Shown here piece after piece: positions 55,422 through 64,000 of a stretch of DNA of 64,000 nucleotides. Location: the NCBI GenBank assembly GCA_003184365.1, contig NKYR01000007.1, forward strand, positions 186,001 to 250,000. The letters are read 5' to 3'. A model generated the notes under the pieces. The model was not told the DNA's origin, made no database searches, and was given only the letters and a program-made list of their open reading frames with translations. The stretch comes from Evernia prunastri. Taxonomy: Eukaryota; Ascomycota; Lecanoromycetes; Lecanorales; Parmeliaceae. Every line of letters starts with the position of its first letter. Position 1 is the first letter of the stretch. Made by a program: the position numbers and the translations under genes.

Positions 55422-56339
55422 TGGGCTCCCTTCTTTTTTTTCAGGGGGAGACAGGGGATATTAGTCCCATAAGACAATGAATGGTCAGACTCAGCACCAG
55501 CAAGGCAAATAACAGGCATCCCACCGTGCATCGATTATAGGATACGTGGCCCACATCGGCAACGAGAAAGAGATTTCTCGGGAACTTAGCATGGCGGATT
55601 GGGATGCTTGCATGAAATTGGCGTAATATTCTTCTCGATATACGGCTACTTTGTGCAATTGGTATGTAATGCAGTATCATAACATGTCAAACTTATCTTG
55701 ATTCCTGACCCCTCCTATTCTTTAGGATAATTGGAAATCGATGACCCAGCCCGAGGAGAATTACGATCGCTCCAGTATATGGGAACTCGTAGTAGTATTC
55801 TTGCCTCAGGTAATTTGCCATGTAAATTCCAATTCTTGTTTCAAGTCACGTTATAGGGCGGGATTTATTGCTCGTGAGCCCGACAGTTTGGTTTGCCGGC
55901 TGATAGATGGCAGGGGAGAAGCAACTGGATTCCCAGGACTGGATTTGGAACCTCCAAACGGGAAGCTGCAGAGGCTGTTGATCTCCCATCCGCACCTGCA
56001 CTATAAAATGGTATGGCCTCTACCAACAGAATAAATTGCCTTACGCACGCAAGTACCTTGAAAGATGGCATGCACTATCGGCTCCGTACCTCTGCATATC
56101 GATGGCCTGGCTATAGTCAGTTTCTACGAAGCTGCTCTAGCTGCGCTGGACGGTACAATGTGATCTCAAAAGTTCGTATGGAACCGAGCGGCGAACCCTT
56201 GGACATTCAAAAGCTCCATGCCATCGCCGTTGGGCTTCGTTGCCCATGGGAGGGATAACCAACTTGCGAGGCCTTCAAACGAAATCAAACCTCGTCACCT
56301 GACTGCTTGTCTCTCGGCATAACCGACGACTTGCCCCAG
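55422..56339. other. Intergenic between permease and second rhodopsin-domain gene
   Basis: Divergent upstream regions. Short ORFs on both strands without motifs. Confidence 0.35.
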
Positions 56340-57524
56340 ATGGAGCCGGCTCCAGCTCCTGGGCGTGAGATGGCTGTCAATCCGGTCACATGGAATCTAA
56401 TACTTGTCTCTGTTGCAGCCACATGTGTCCGTATCCTGGCCAAGCGGAAGTCCTTGAAAGCATTCCAGGGAGACGACTACCTAGCGCTACTAGCTCTCGT
56501 TCGTAGGCACACTGGCAGAGTCTCGAAAGATCTCCTATCACTAATATCCGTTAGGTGTTCAGCGTGGGTTCAGGGGTGACCGTCTCCCTACAAGTCTCGT
56601 ATGGTTTAGGTCGATCAAAGAAGTTTCTCACCGAAGATCGGCTGAAGGGCTTCATGAGAGTGAGTTTGATACGTACTTGTGACCTCATGTCCTCAATCAT
56701 TGACATTGTCCAGTGTAGCTACGCTATGAGTCTGCTCCATTTGGCTGCGCTCTTGTCCGCTAGGTTATCTATTGTATTGCTGTTACGGATCACCTCGCCA
56801 TCCACAACCCATCAGCGACTGTGTTTGATTATCGGATCTTTTGTGACAGTATGGACCGTGGCATGTGCATTCGTGTCTGCATTCCAATGCAAGGCACCTG
56901 TGGTTTGGAGTTTTGCTCAAAACAAGTGCATCGACAAGGTAAGCTGCTGCCAGTAGTGAGATAGAGCTATAATGGGCTGACCGACAAGGCCGGATTATGG
57001 TACTCCATTGGTGCCCTTAATATTCTCACAGATCTGGCACTCATATGCCTGCCTGTATTCATGGTGCGCGGGCTTAAAATGAAGAGAAGTAAGAAATGGA
57101 TAGTTGCCGGCTCCTTTGGCGCTCGCATATTGTGAGTACAGCCCCTGTGGCATTGTTGCAGCCATCACTGACATCCGGTAGTAACGTTGGAGTTGTCATA
57201 ATACAACTGCGGTACACTTCAGCACTCAATTCATCCGATGTTTCCCTCCATTCATGGCCATGGGTACTCGTCACCCAATCCGTGCAGTGCGCCACAATCA
57301 TCACATCCTGCATACCATATGTTCATCAAATCCTGGAGTGTTACCCTTCTGGTATTTTCCTCACTCCGCTCAGGTACGGAGGTGGCAATTCCGCGCGAGG
57401 CCCAGTCTGGGATACTACCGGCGCCAACAGTCAATCGACGATACTGCAGACAACCAGGATTTTGACACGAACGGTCAGTACCGAAGAACACGTCACTGGA
57501 CCTGGTGGTTTGTCCTTCGAGTGA
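56340..57524 (+). CDS. Fungal rhodopsin-domain (PTH11-type) membrane protein 2
   Basis: Exons 56340-56498, 56555-56659, 56714-56938, 56989-57131 and 57182-57524 close in phase to about 324 residues. Same family layout as the gene at 42236-43357: TM1 WNLILVSVAATCVRILAKRK, the GDDYLALLALV segment, then YAMSLLHLAALLSARLSIVL, CLIIGSFVTVWTVACAFVSA, the Cys loop (FQCKAPVVWSFAQNKCIDK), and GLWYSIGALNILTDLALICL. The tail is polar with Thr/Ser. It is somewhat short at the N-terminus, and the last helices (VLVTQSVQCATIITSCIPYV) are less clear than in the first protein. Intron 3 ends in AAG. The two proteins share the family plan but little sequence. Confidence 0.75.
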
Positions 57525-59199
57525 CTATGGACATATTTGCGGAGACCGATGCTGTGCTGGAGAGGAAAACGCGGAGATGCACCGCCACTGGCTAGAAACC
57601 ACTGAAGGTGATAATCTGCAAGCCAATGACAAGGTTTTGTTGAGCGTGGGGTGCGCGACAAAGACAACGAGTCGGGTTAGTCACCAATAGATTGTAAATG
57701 GTGAAAGGAAAGAGACAGGCCAAGACATGACCATTGTAGTCGAGCCATGAAGCGGGAAAGTGCAGTGACTGTCAATCTCCGCTTCCGCACCTGCAATGCG
57801 GACCGTCCCAATGAACTTGAACAAGTTATCTTACGCACGTCATAATTCCCAGGCAAAAATGATTGCATACTCGGCTCCGTGCTTCTCTATGTGCGGGTAG
57901 CCCAGCACCCACAAAGTATGAGAAAGTAGCCAAGATCCTGCATAGAGACTCTCAAAGTTTTTGAACAAGTCAGTACAAATTTCAATTCTCCTACCTCCGC
58001 GGATAGGAAACTGATACAGATGATTCCGGAGGTCATGTGGAACACCAAGGCCTGTCGGCATCGTACCTAACAGCAGGCCCCTTTTCAAGGTTTGGTTCCT
58101 ATCACACCCAAAGAAATCTCCTAAAGATCAACTCTTCTAAAGAAATCATAAATCTTATCAGACATGGCGGTCTTTCGAAGTGCAATACTCGTAATGGGGG
58201 AGAAAAGGAGTCGTGATGTTCATCTTCGTAGGGTAGATACCCGCTCAGGATTAAGGTGTATCTTAAAGTAAACAGCGCCGCTGCTAGCGCTGTCTAGTAC
58301 TTCTTAGTGCCCGTGGCCGCCTTTTGTAATTTTAAGGGCAACTCGATACGAGTTACCTGGAAGCTCCATTGTGGGGTTGGTGTTGGTGGTGTGAATCAGA
58401 GAGAAAAGAGCGAAAGGAAAATGGCTTTTTAAGTATGCTGTCCATGCTCCTTCCATAAGTACACCCTTTCTGAAAAGAACAAAGCAACGGCAAGACGGAG
58501 CAGGAAGGAACCTTCACACATATCAGCTGACCATTCTTGTCAAATCAAGCGTAGACAGATATTGATATGTATTTCATTGCGTAGACTATGTACTATAAGC
58601 GTTCCTATTTATGCTCTGGATACGTCGCTCCTCCTAGTAACAAGGTTTCTTCCGACCGTCCTGGAAGGCCACCCTTTAGCCCAAACATGACATGATGGTA
58701 ATTGGTGGTCTATCGGTAACCTAGAGGCTTCTCTCGAGGTCCCTCGTGTCCCATCGCTCTGATGAGATCTGGGAGGAGGGAACCATCCTTTTGAACATTC
58801 TTTCCTGGGTTCTTCGGGATTGGTAGGTGAGCGTAGAGTTCAACCGACGACTACTGCGTCGAAAATTCGAGTTCTTGCGGAGGATTCCAGAAACCCTCCA
58901 TCATCGTATAATTAACCCGGTCCACAACCCCAATAATGTCTTCCGCTACTTTCATAATACCGACTGCTCGGAAACGTCTTCCCCAACTCTGCCCCATGTG
59001 TCTCGCTCCATCATGCTTTTATCGAGATAACCAAGACTTTGGTTTCGACCAATTCTGGCCTGGACGTTGCTTTGCTGGATTTGTGTAATTTTGTCGAATG
59101 GTGGAGTAGTTGGGCTTGGGCAACGCTCAATACCTCAAAGTATTTTGCAGAAGTATTTGGTCCGTATTAGATATTCGGTTCCCGACGGAACAAGCCATC
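57525..59199. other. Long intergenic region, no gene seen
   Basis: 1.7 kb with short unrelated ORFs. No RNA gene or repeat recognised. Confidence 0.35.
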
Positions 59200-60288
59200 T
59201 CATTGAGAAGCTCTTGGAAGCTCGAGCTCCACGAGCCACGGCAGCTGCAAAGGATGTTCTTCAGTGCCCTGGATAGCGGCATTGACAAAGAGGGTTTGGT
59301 CCCCAAAATTTAGAGGATTTGCATCTCCCGTACAGTGGCTAGTAGCATAACACCGTTGCCGCCGATAACATTCTGTTTTCTCCAATTTCTGCTCCTTGAT
59401 CTCCACTGTGTCAAATTTAGACGGCCTGAAGCCTGATAGTTTTTCGACTATGATAGACCTCTCGTTATCAATATCCGAAAAATGTGACGGTGTCTCCGTG
59501 AGTTGATCGCGCCAAGTGACCATTTTCGCTCCCCATCCCTCATGAATATGCCCAAAGCAGTGCAGTCGTGGTCGAGCGCGAGCGACAGCTCCGAAAAGAT
59601 CCGAACATCCAGCCCTCTGTTTGGATTCGGTGTAGTCCATAATACCTTTTGGCGGTCCGTGAGCGATCACTAGATCAACCCCTTTCATGATTTCGAATGC
59701 GTGTCCTTGCCCTGGGGGATACTGAAAACCCCAGTCGCCCAATGATGGCGTCCACGGACTAGCGTAGACGGTTAGTATCGCACAATTCTCTAGGATGAAC
59801 TGGTGACTTCCTTCGTCCAGAAAGATTATACCTGCAGCTTTTGCACCCTCAAGAATGTGCCTAGCACCTCCATAGTCACCGTACACTTTTCTCACAAGTT
59901 CAGGATCTAGAGGTGGCCTTGCGTCAGCGACCTTTTTCCTGAAAGCGGGTATATCCATCGTGAAGTCATGATTCCCTGCAATGACTAGTTTGAGAGGTGC
60001 ATGAATGTCCTTAAGCAGCTGTATACTGGCTCGGTACTCCTCTAATTTCGATTCTTCGGTAAGGTCACCGCAGTGAATGGCCACATCAGCATGCTGGAGG
60101 GGTTTGTCTTCTGACCGAAATCCCATCCCATGGGTGTCTGAAAGAATGAGGAAACGAGTTCTGACAGAGGCGGGCCTCCTGGTATATTCCATGATATTAA
60201 GCTGGGAAGGAGTTGCGAAGCACGCTCGTCCGACGGGTAGCACCGGGACAAATGAAGAGGACGGGTTCGTGATTTCGATTTCGACCAA
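59200..60288 (-). CDS. Calcineurin-like metallophosphoesterase
   Basis: Single exon, 362 residues from the first ATG, or 330 from the internal ATG at 60192 (MEYTRRPAS), which fits the family start better. All metal-binding motifs of the superfamily are present and in order: D-x-H in FLILSDTHG, GD in AIHCGDLTEE, GNHD in LVIAGNHDFTM, a His in VIAHGPPKG, and GHxH in LHCFGHIHEGWG. It should therefore be an active two-metal hydrolase. The closest group I recall is the MPPED1/2-like phosphoesterases common in fungi; the physiological substrate is unknown. Cytosolic: no signal peptide or membrane segment. Confidence 0.88.
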   Translation of the reverse strand: MVEIEITNPSSSFVPVLPVGRACFATPSQLNIMEYTRRPASVRTRFLILSDTHGMGFRSEDKPLQHADVAIHCGDLTEESKLEEYRASIQLLKDIHAPLKLVIAGNHDFTMDIPAFRKKVADARPPLDPELVRKVYGDYGGARHILEGAKAAGIIFLDEGSHQFILENCAILTVYASPWTPSLGDWGFQYPPGQGHAFEIMKGVDLVIAHGPPKGIMDYTESKQRAGCSDLFGAVARARPRLHCFGHIHEGWGAKMVTWRDQLTETPSHFSDIDNERSIIVEKLSGFRPSKFDTVEIKEQKLEKTECYRRQRCYATSHCTGDANPLNFGDQTLFVNAAIQGTEEHPLQLPWLVELELPRASQ

Positions 60289-61143
60289 AGGCTGGGCTAG
60301 GCTTAGAGCTGTAAGTTACAGCGTTGCATAGGCATACAAAATACGGGTGGTCCTGGACCAGAAAATATACGCTGTGCAGAAAATTCCCTTAAGAAACCTA
60401 ATGGGTTGAAGAAAAATCGCAATTCCTGAAATCCGCGCCTCTACCCCTATTAGCGTTTAAAATTTTGCCGCAACCAACAGTCAAGAACATGATGTCCCCT
60501 GAATAACTTCACATTTGTAGTAGTCTGTAATCCTTGAAAACTTCATGATACCAGACGAGCGGATACACGCTAGCAGGGGTTCAATGTAAAGAATTTTGAG
60601 CCGCAGTGAGCCGCAGTCACCGAGGAATCATAATCCCTACTTACATTTGGCCCCTGCTGGCCGTAGGTCCACCCAGACCATCCAAGTAACCGGCTTTCCA
60701 TAAGGACTGAATCCTTGCCAGATTCTAATGACGCTGAACTGTTAGAAGTGGATACGGAGAACGTTTGTCCGTATACTAGGTCTACTGTAAATTCTGTGAT
60801 GAGTGAGGTGGGAGACATAAAACATTCCAGGAATACGTTGGCGGAGATTGAGGTTTCGACAAGAGGCTTAGCACTGTGCATTTATCTACCTAGATTCTGA
60901 TCTCGTAAGGTACGGCAACCAAATACTGCTATGTTCTAACCCAGACCGAAATATCTACAATCCGAAATCGTATCTATAAATATCGTTGACATTTCCCTCC
61001 TTGTTGACCTTGGCGGCATTTCGCTCACCTGGCATATAAAAGCTTTTCGGTTGTACAGTTGCTATCAGCGATAAGGAAAAGACGTTCATGACGTCGAACA
61101 GTTGTAAAACAGAACAGCAAGCCCCAGCAAGCAAGTTTGACCC
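60289..61143. other. Intergenic, no gene seen
   Basis: Upstream of the phosphoesterase and downstream of the NYN-domain gene. A GA/CA-rich patch near 60595-60640 repeats gccgcagt. No gene recognised. Confidence 0.35.
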
Positions 61144-62738
61144 TCATTCACTCGCCAACAACACCTCCACAAAATCATCCAAATCCACGATCTTGAACCT
61201 CTCTCCCCATTTCTGCCTAAAGTCCCTCCGCTTATAAGCACCGCTGGTGTTGTGCTTGAAACTCGCCAGCTCTATCTTCCAGCCCTTCCCCAGCGCCCTT
61301 TCCACCATTTTCAAAAAGCCTCCAGAGTACTCAGCTTCGGCTGCATCTCCGGTAGCAAGCACCATGGTCGAGGGTTCTTCGGCGTCAACTACACTCTCCA
61401 TCATTTTCAGATGCAGAATCTCATCGACCGCTTGCTCAACCCATTTCTCAGGAGCATACTGCACTGCAGCGGTCGTTTCTGAGCCGCTGCCTGTGCCTGA
61501 CTGACCACTGGGTCCATTATTCCCGTTTGAATTTGAATATCTCTTTTGACGAGGAGTCAACTCCTTCGCTTTGTGAACTCTATCCAGTATACTTGTTTCA
61601 TAGCCAATTTGCTTCGCTTCCAGCATAGCTGGGAAGTTATCGGAACCGACAACGATCCGTTTGACGGCGGGGCGCCCTCGTTCGAGGATCAAGGAAAGGT
61701 TATGGAAGGATAGGGGTTGACGGCGGATGCGATGGTTGATAGATTGGCCACGAGCCAGTTTGAGGGCGTCGTGGAAACCTATCATTATCTATTCCGATGT
61801 TCGTTAGCTTGTGAATATTGTCGGGTTGGGCGGATGGTGCCTACGTTAGATGCGTCAACAAAGACGTGGATACCGTCTAGAGCGGCATCTGCACTGCTAG
61901 TAATGTTTGTTGTGAAAGACAGGTTGTTGAGGTACTGTCTGTCGTCCATGAATTTCTCATTGAGCATTGACACGAGTTTCTTCTTCTTCGCTGCTGCAAC
62001 CTCAAGCGTACTTTCCCTGAGGGGCTTTAAGATTTGTATAATTTGTTTCGCGGATGGTAAAGCGACGGCAGGTAAGACTCCGGCATTATCGGCATCCTGT
62101 TTCCTGAAAAGCTTTCCAGACCGTAACCGGCCAGCGCCATCCGGTGGAGAAGTCCCGTGGAGAATCTGGTAGATGACACCGCTCCTGTCTGGAGTCTTCG
62201 GCTCTTGCACATCTTTCCCTGACTCATCCTCACTACCACTTAGGAGGGCTTTCCTGTTTGTGAGCTGTGTAGCCAATGCTTCTTGTTCCTCGTGTCTCTG
62301 CTTTCTCCTCGCCTTCTTTCTTTGCTGCTTATTCAATTTTGATAAATCTGTGATACCATTGTTCTCGTCATTATCTGCGAGATTCGCGCACTCGACATCA
62401 TCCTGCCATCTCACTACCTTGAGTCTACGCTGTTCCCTGGCAGCCTGTCCATTCCAGACTTCGCTCAAGCTGGGCAGAGGTCTAGTCGTGATTTTGGGGG
62501 CCGGCGGATCTAGAGGCTGGCCAAGATATTCCCAGATCCTGTTAAAATCTCCAAGCTGAGTTTCTTGTTCGTGTGCTGCGGGTGCGGTAGTATACGTTGC
62601 TCGTTCAGGCCGGTCGGAGTCTGTGTCACTGGAGATTGTCTTCTGATGTGTATACTCTCCGCTATTGAATGAAAGGGTATGGATGAGATCAAAAACGGGT
62701 CCAAAATCCCAGTCATCCTCCCCTGATCTTGAAATCAT
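61144..62738 (-). CDS. NYN-domain (PIN-like) protein, probable RNase
   Basis: Exons 62738-61845 and 61788-61144 with a 56 nt intron, about 512 residues. The N-terminal ~280 residues are polar, with a basic KLNKQQRKKARRKQRHEEQE segment that could bind RNA. The C-terminal part is the NYN (PIN-like) nuclease fold: the first strand and motif HVFVDASN is joined by splicing to IMIGFHDALKLARG, followed by KRIVVGSDNFPAM, a basic linker with a Ser/Gly/Asn insert, and MVLATGDAAEAEYSGGF with the third acidic motif. The canonical D-x-D of the third motif reads GDAAEAEY here, so metal binding may differ from the classic site. Target RNA is unknown; cytoplasmic or nuclear location cannot be read from the sequence. 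Confidence 0.78.
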
Positions 62739-63412
62739 TCGAGGTCACCAGGGAGCAATGCAGCTTCCCAGTCTGCAGCGCTAAGCGCAATTGTTTGTCT
62801 CGGTTCGGATGCAAGCTTCAGATCCAAGTGCGTATTTCGAGACGTGTTGAGAAGATCGGTTGCGCGGTCAAATCTTTAACACATATGCTTCTTAGCATGG
62901 TGATGCTTTGCGTTTGCTGTTATTGAATGTATGAGGGTCAGGGGCGGTTGTTTTCAGACTCGAGCGACGGTTGTACTGCTCATAGACTCCAGTGCGGAAT
63001 TATTCCATCTGGGGGCTGCTTGATAGTACGGTCGACCAAATAGTACTTGTAGCAGATATAAACCTCTCACCCTCTCTCGCGGAACATGTACCCCCGTAAC
63101 GCAGACTTGGTTGTCCATATCGTCACAGATAAGGTCAAATTGTTGGTCTGAAGGGGAAGCCGCGACACTCGCTGAAACCATCCCATGCATAGATGGGAAA
63201 AGGTGATTTTCAAGAGTAAACGACAAAGACGTCGACTTGCTCATAGGACCAGATGATCTGGATCGCGCATACTCCGAGTGAGACCTGTTGCGTCAGTTTT
63301 ACGGTATGGTTAGTAGCAAGTACGAGCCTCGCTAGCAACAGCCTGGATCCTTCGGAGGGGTTCCTTGGGACGCTCTTGGCATCTACCTAAGATAAAGCAA
63401 GTTCTATTCCCC
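62739..63412. other. Intergenic, no gene seen
   Basis: Upstream of the NYN-domain gene. Short ORFs only. Confidence 0.35.
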
Positions 63413-64000
63413 ATGAGCAGGCTGAATGTTGAATCTCCTCACAAGCGAGCACGTATCCGGTCTCCAGAAATTCTATCCAAGATCAAGCGCCGAGGATGGC
63501 GGATTTCGACATGGGCCGCTCTACATATTGTAACCTTACAGGTAAGCTTCTATTTTCCCTTGATTTTAATCATTGCTATATCCGTAAACAAAATTACTTT
63601 CCATGTCTTCATTGACTCCAGTCGACTCATCTCATCTTACAAAAGACAGTATTACAACAATTACTACCGCTGTCGACAGCTTTCTTGGCATATAGCTCTT
63701 CGAAGTATGTGCGATTCCTTGGAACGGTTGCATGCCGAAAGCTGTACCATTCGCCGAACCCAGACTAGTATTACTCCTGAGGCAGTTGGAGATCCCGGTG
63801 GTGGAAAGGGTCCTCCTGACCCAAAAGCTCCAATTATTAGCCCACCCAATCCCCAACCCCCTGAAGCGTCAAGTGTTATGGTCTTCGAGCCAATCACTAA
63901 TTCACCTGCTGGGTCAAGCGACACTGGGGTTCCGCCTATGGTGACGCCTGGAGCCCCTGGAGACAGTGTAGAGCCTGCGACTTCGATAGCATTCGGAGCG
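63413..64000 (+). CDS. Partial ORF, hypothetical membrane protein, runs off the window
   Basis: Continuous open frame from ATG 63413 to the window end (196 codons, no stop). The N-terminus is basic (MSRLNVESPHKRARIRSPEI), then comes one hydrophobic segment (VSFYFPLILIIAISV), a Tyr/Arg-rich stretch and a Pro/Gly-rich low-complexity tail. A good-looking 80 nt GT-AG intron (63542-63621) lies in it. Splicing it removes the membrane segment and leads to a stop after about 90 residues, so either the intron is a decoy or the frame is not the real one. No family recognised. Confidence 0.35.
   Translation, partial: MSRLNVESPHKRARIRSPEILSKIKRRGWRISTWAALHIVTLQVSFYFPLILIIAISVNKITFHVFIDSSRLISSYKRQYYNNYYRCRQLSWHIALRSMCDSLERLHAESCTIRRTQTSITPEAVGDPGGGKGPPDPKAPIISPPNPQPPEASSVMVFEPITNSPAGSSDTGVPPMVTPGAPGDSVEPATSIAFGA

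Noticed and set aside
58304..58369. Tiny minus-strand ORF of 21 residues (MELPGNSYRVALKITKGGHG)
   Set aside because: It looks protein-like, but it has no CAAX end or other peptide-hormone feature and no support beyond its frame; chance is likely at this length.
63542..63621. Intron in the last partial ORF
   Set aside because: Good splice signals, but removal shifts frame and gives an early stop, so it was not used in the model; kept as a caveat.

Overview
This is a nuclear DNA segment from a filamentous ascomycete (Pezizomycotina). The evidence is intron-containing genes on both strands (mostly 48-80 nt GT-AG introns, many with a CTGAC branch site), a DIM-2 type cytosine methyltransferase, two fungal rhodopsin-domain membrane proteins and several fungal-restricted families. 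Leotiomycetes is a guess from the general look of the proteins, not a demonstrated placement. I rebuilt exon structures by hand from reading-frame continuity and splice signals; I saw no transcripts and ran no database search.

Layout. 0.5-2.4 kb: TAF12 (minus). 2.66-3.14 kb: an AT-rich foldback element with ~60 bp inverted ends. 3.3-6.7 kb: an 11-exon CorA-like metal ion transporter. 7.4-8.3 kb: EMG1/NEP1, rRNA pseudouridine N1-methyltransferase. 9.6-10.7 kb: a conserved-looking fungal protein with one glycine/alanine-rich hydrophobic segment. 11.1-12.6 kb: a head-to-tail pair of non-autonomous DNA transposons sharing one outer 8 bp target duplication. 12.8-16.0 kb: VAC14. 16.7-18.8 kb: an F-box-like protein. 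19.7-20.9 kb: a secreted protein flanked by a direct repeat. 21.6-25.5 kb: the DIM-2 type DNA methyltransferase. 26.8-28.4 kb: a coiled-coil protein with 21-residue repeats. 28.5-32.8 kb: a compact housekeeping cluster of CMR1, an MTF2/NAM1-like mitochondrial factor and COQ9. 35.0-37.3 kb: a three-RRM GBP2/HRB1-like RNA-binding protein. 38.0-40.5 kb: RAD54. 40.5-42.2 kb: skewed low-complexity DNA. 42.2-43.4 kb: a rhodopsin-domain protein. 45.0-45.8 kb: a Ser/Thr-rich probable GPI protein with an unresolved N-terminus. 47.4-49.3 kb: a decayed laccase pseudogene. 50.1-51.2 kb: a 3-beta-HSD/ERG26-like dehydrogenase. 51.6-52.3 kb: a third copy of the transposon. 53.4-55.4 kb: an amino acid/GABA-type permease. 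56.3-57.5 kb: a second rhodopsin-domain protein. 59.2-60.3 kb: a calcineurin-like phosphoesterase. 61.1-62.7 kb: a NYN-domain protein. 63.4 kb to the end: a partial unknown ORF.

The genes form no single pathway. Most of the left and centre is conserved housekeeping (transcription, rRNA modification, vacuolar lipid signalling, DNA repair and binding, ubiquinone synthesis). The right part is more accessory: receptors, permease, oxidoreductase, dead laccase and mobile elements. The observations most worth following up are (1) a set of long introns in three different genes that look like copies of one another (introner-like elements), (2) the 746 bp transposon family with exact 8 bp target duplications, a tandem dimer and an N at the point where one copy changes from identical to diverged, and (3) the laccase pseudogene beside the sterol-dehydrogenase-like gene.
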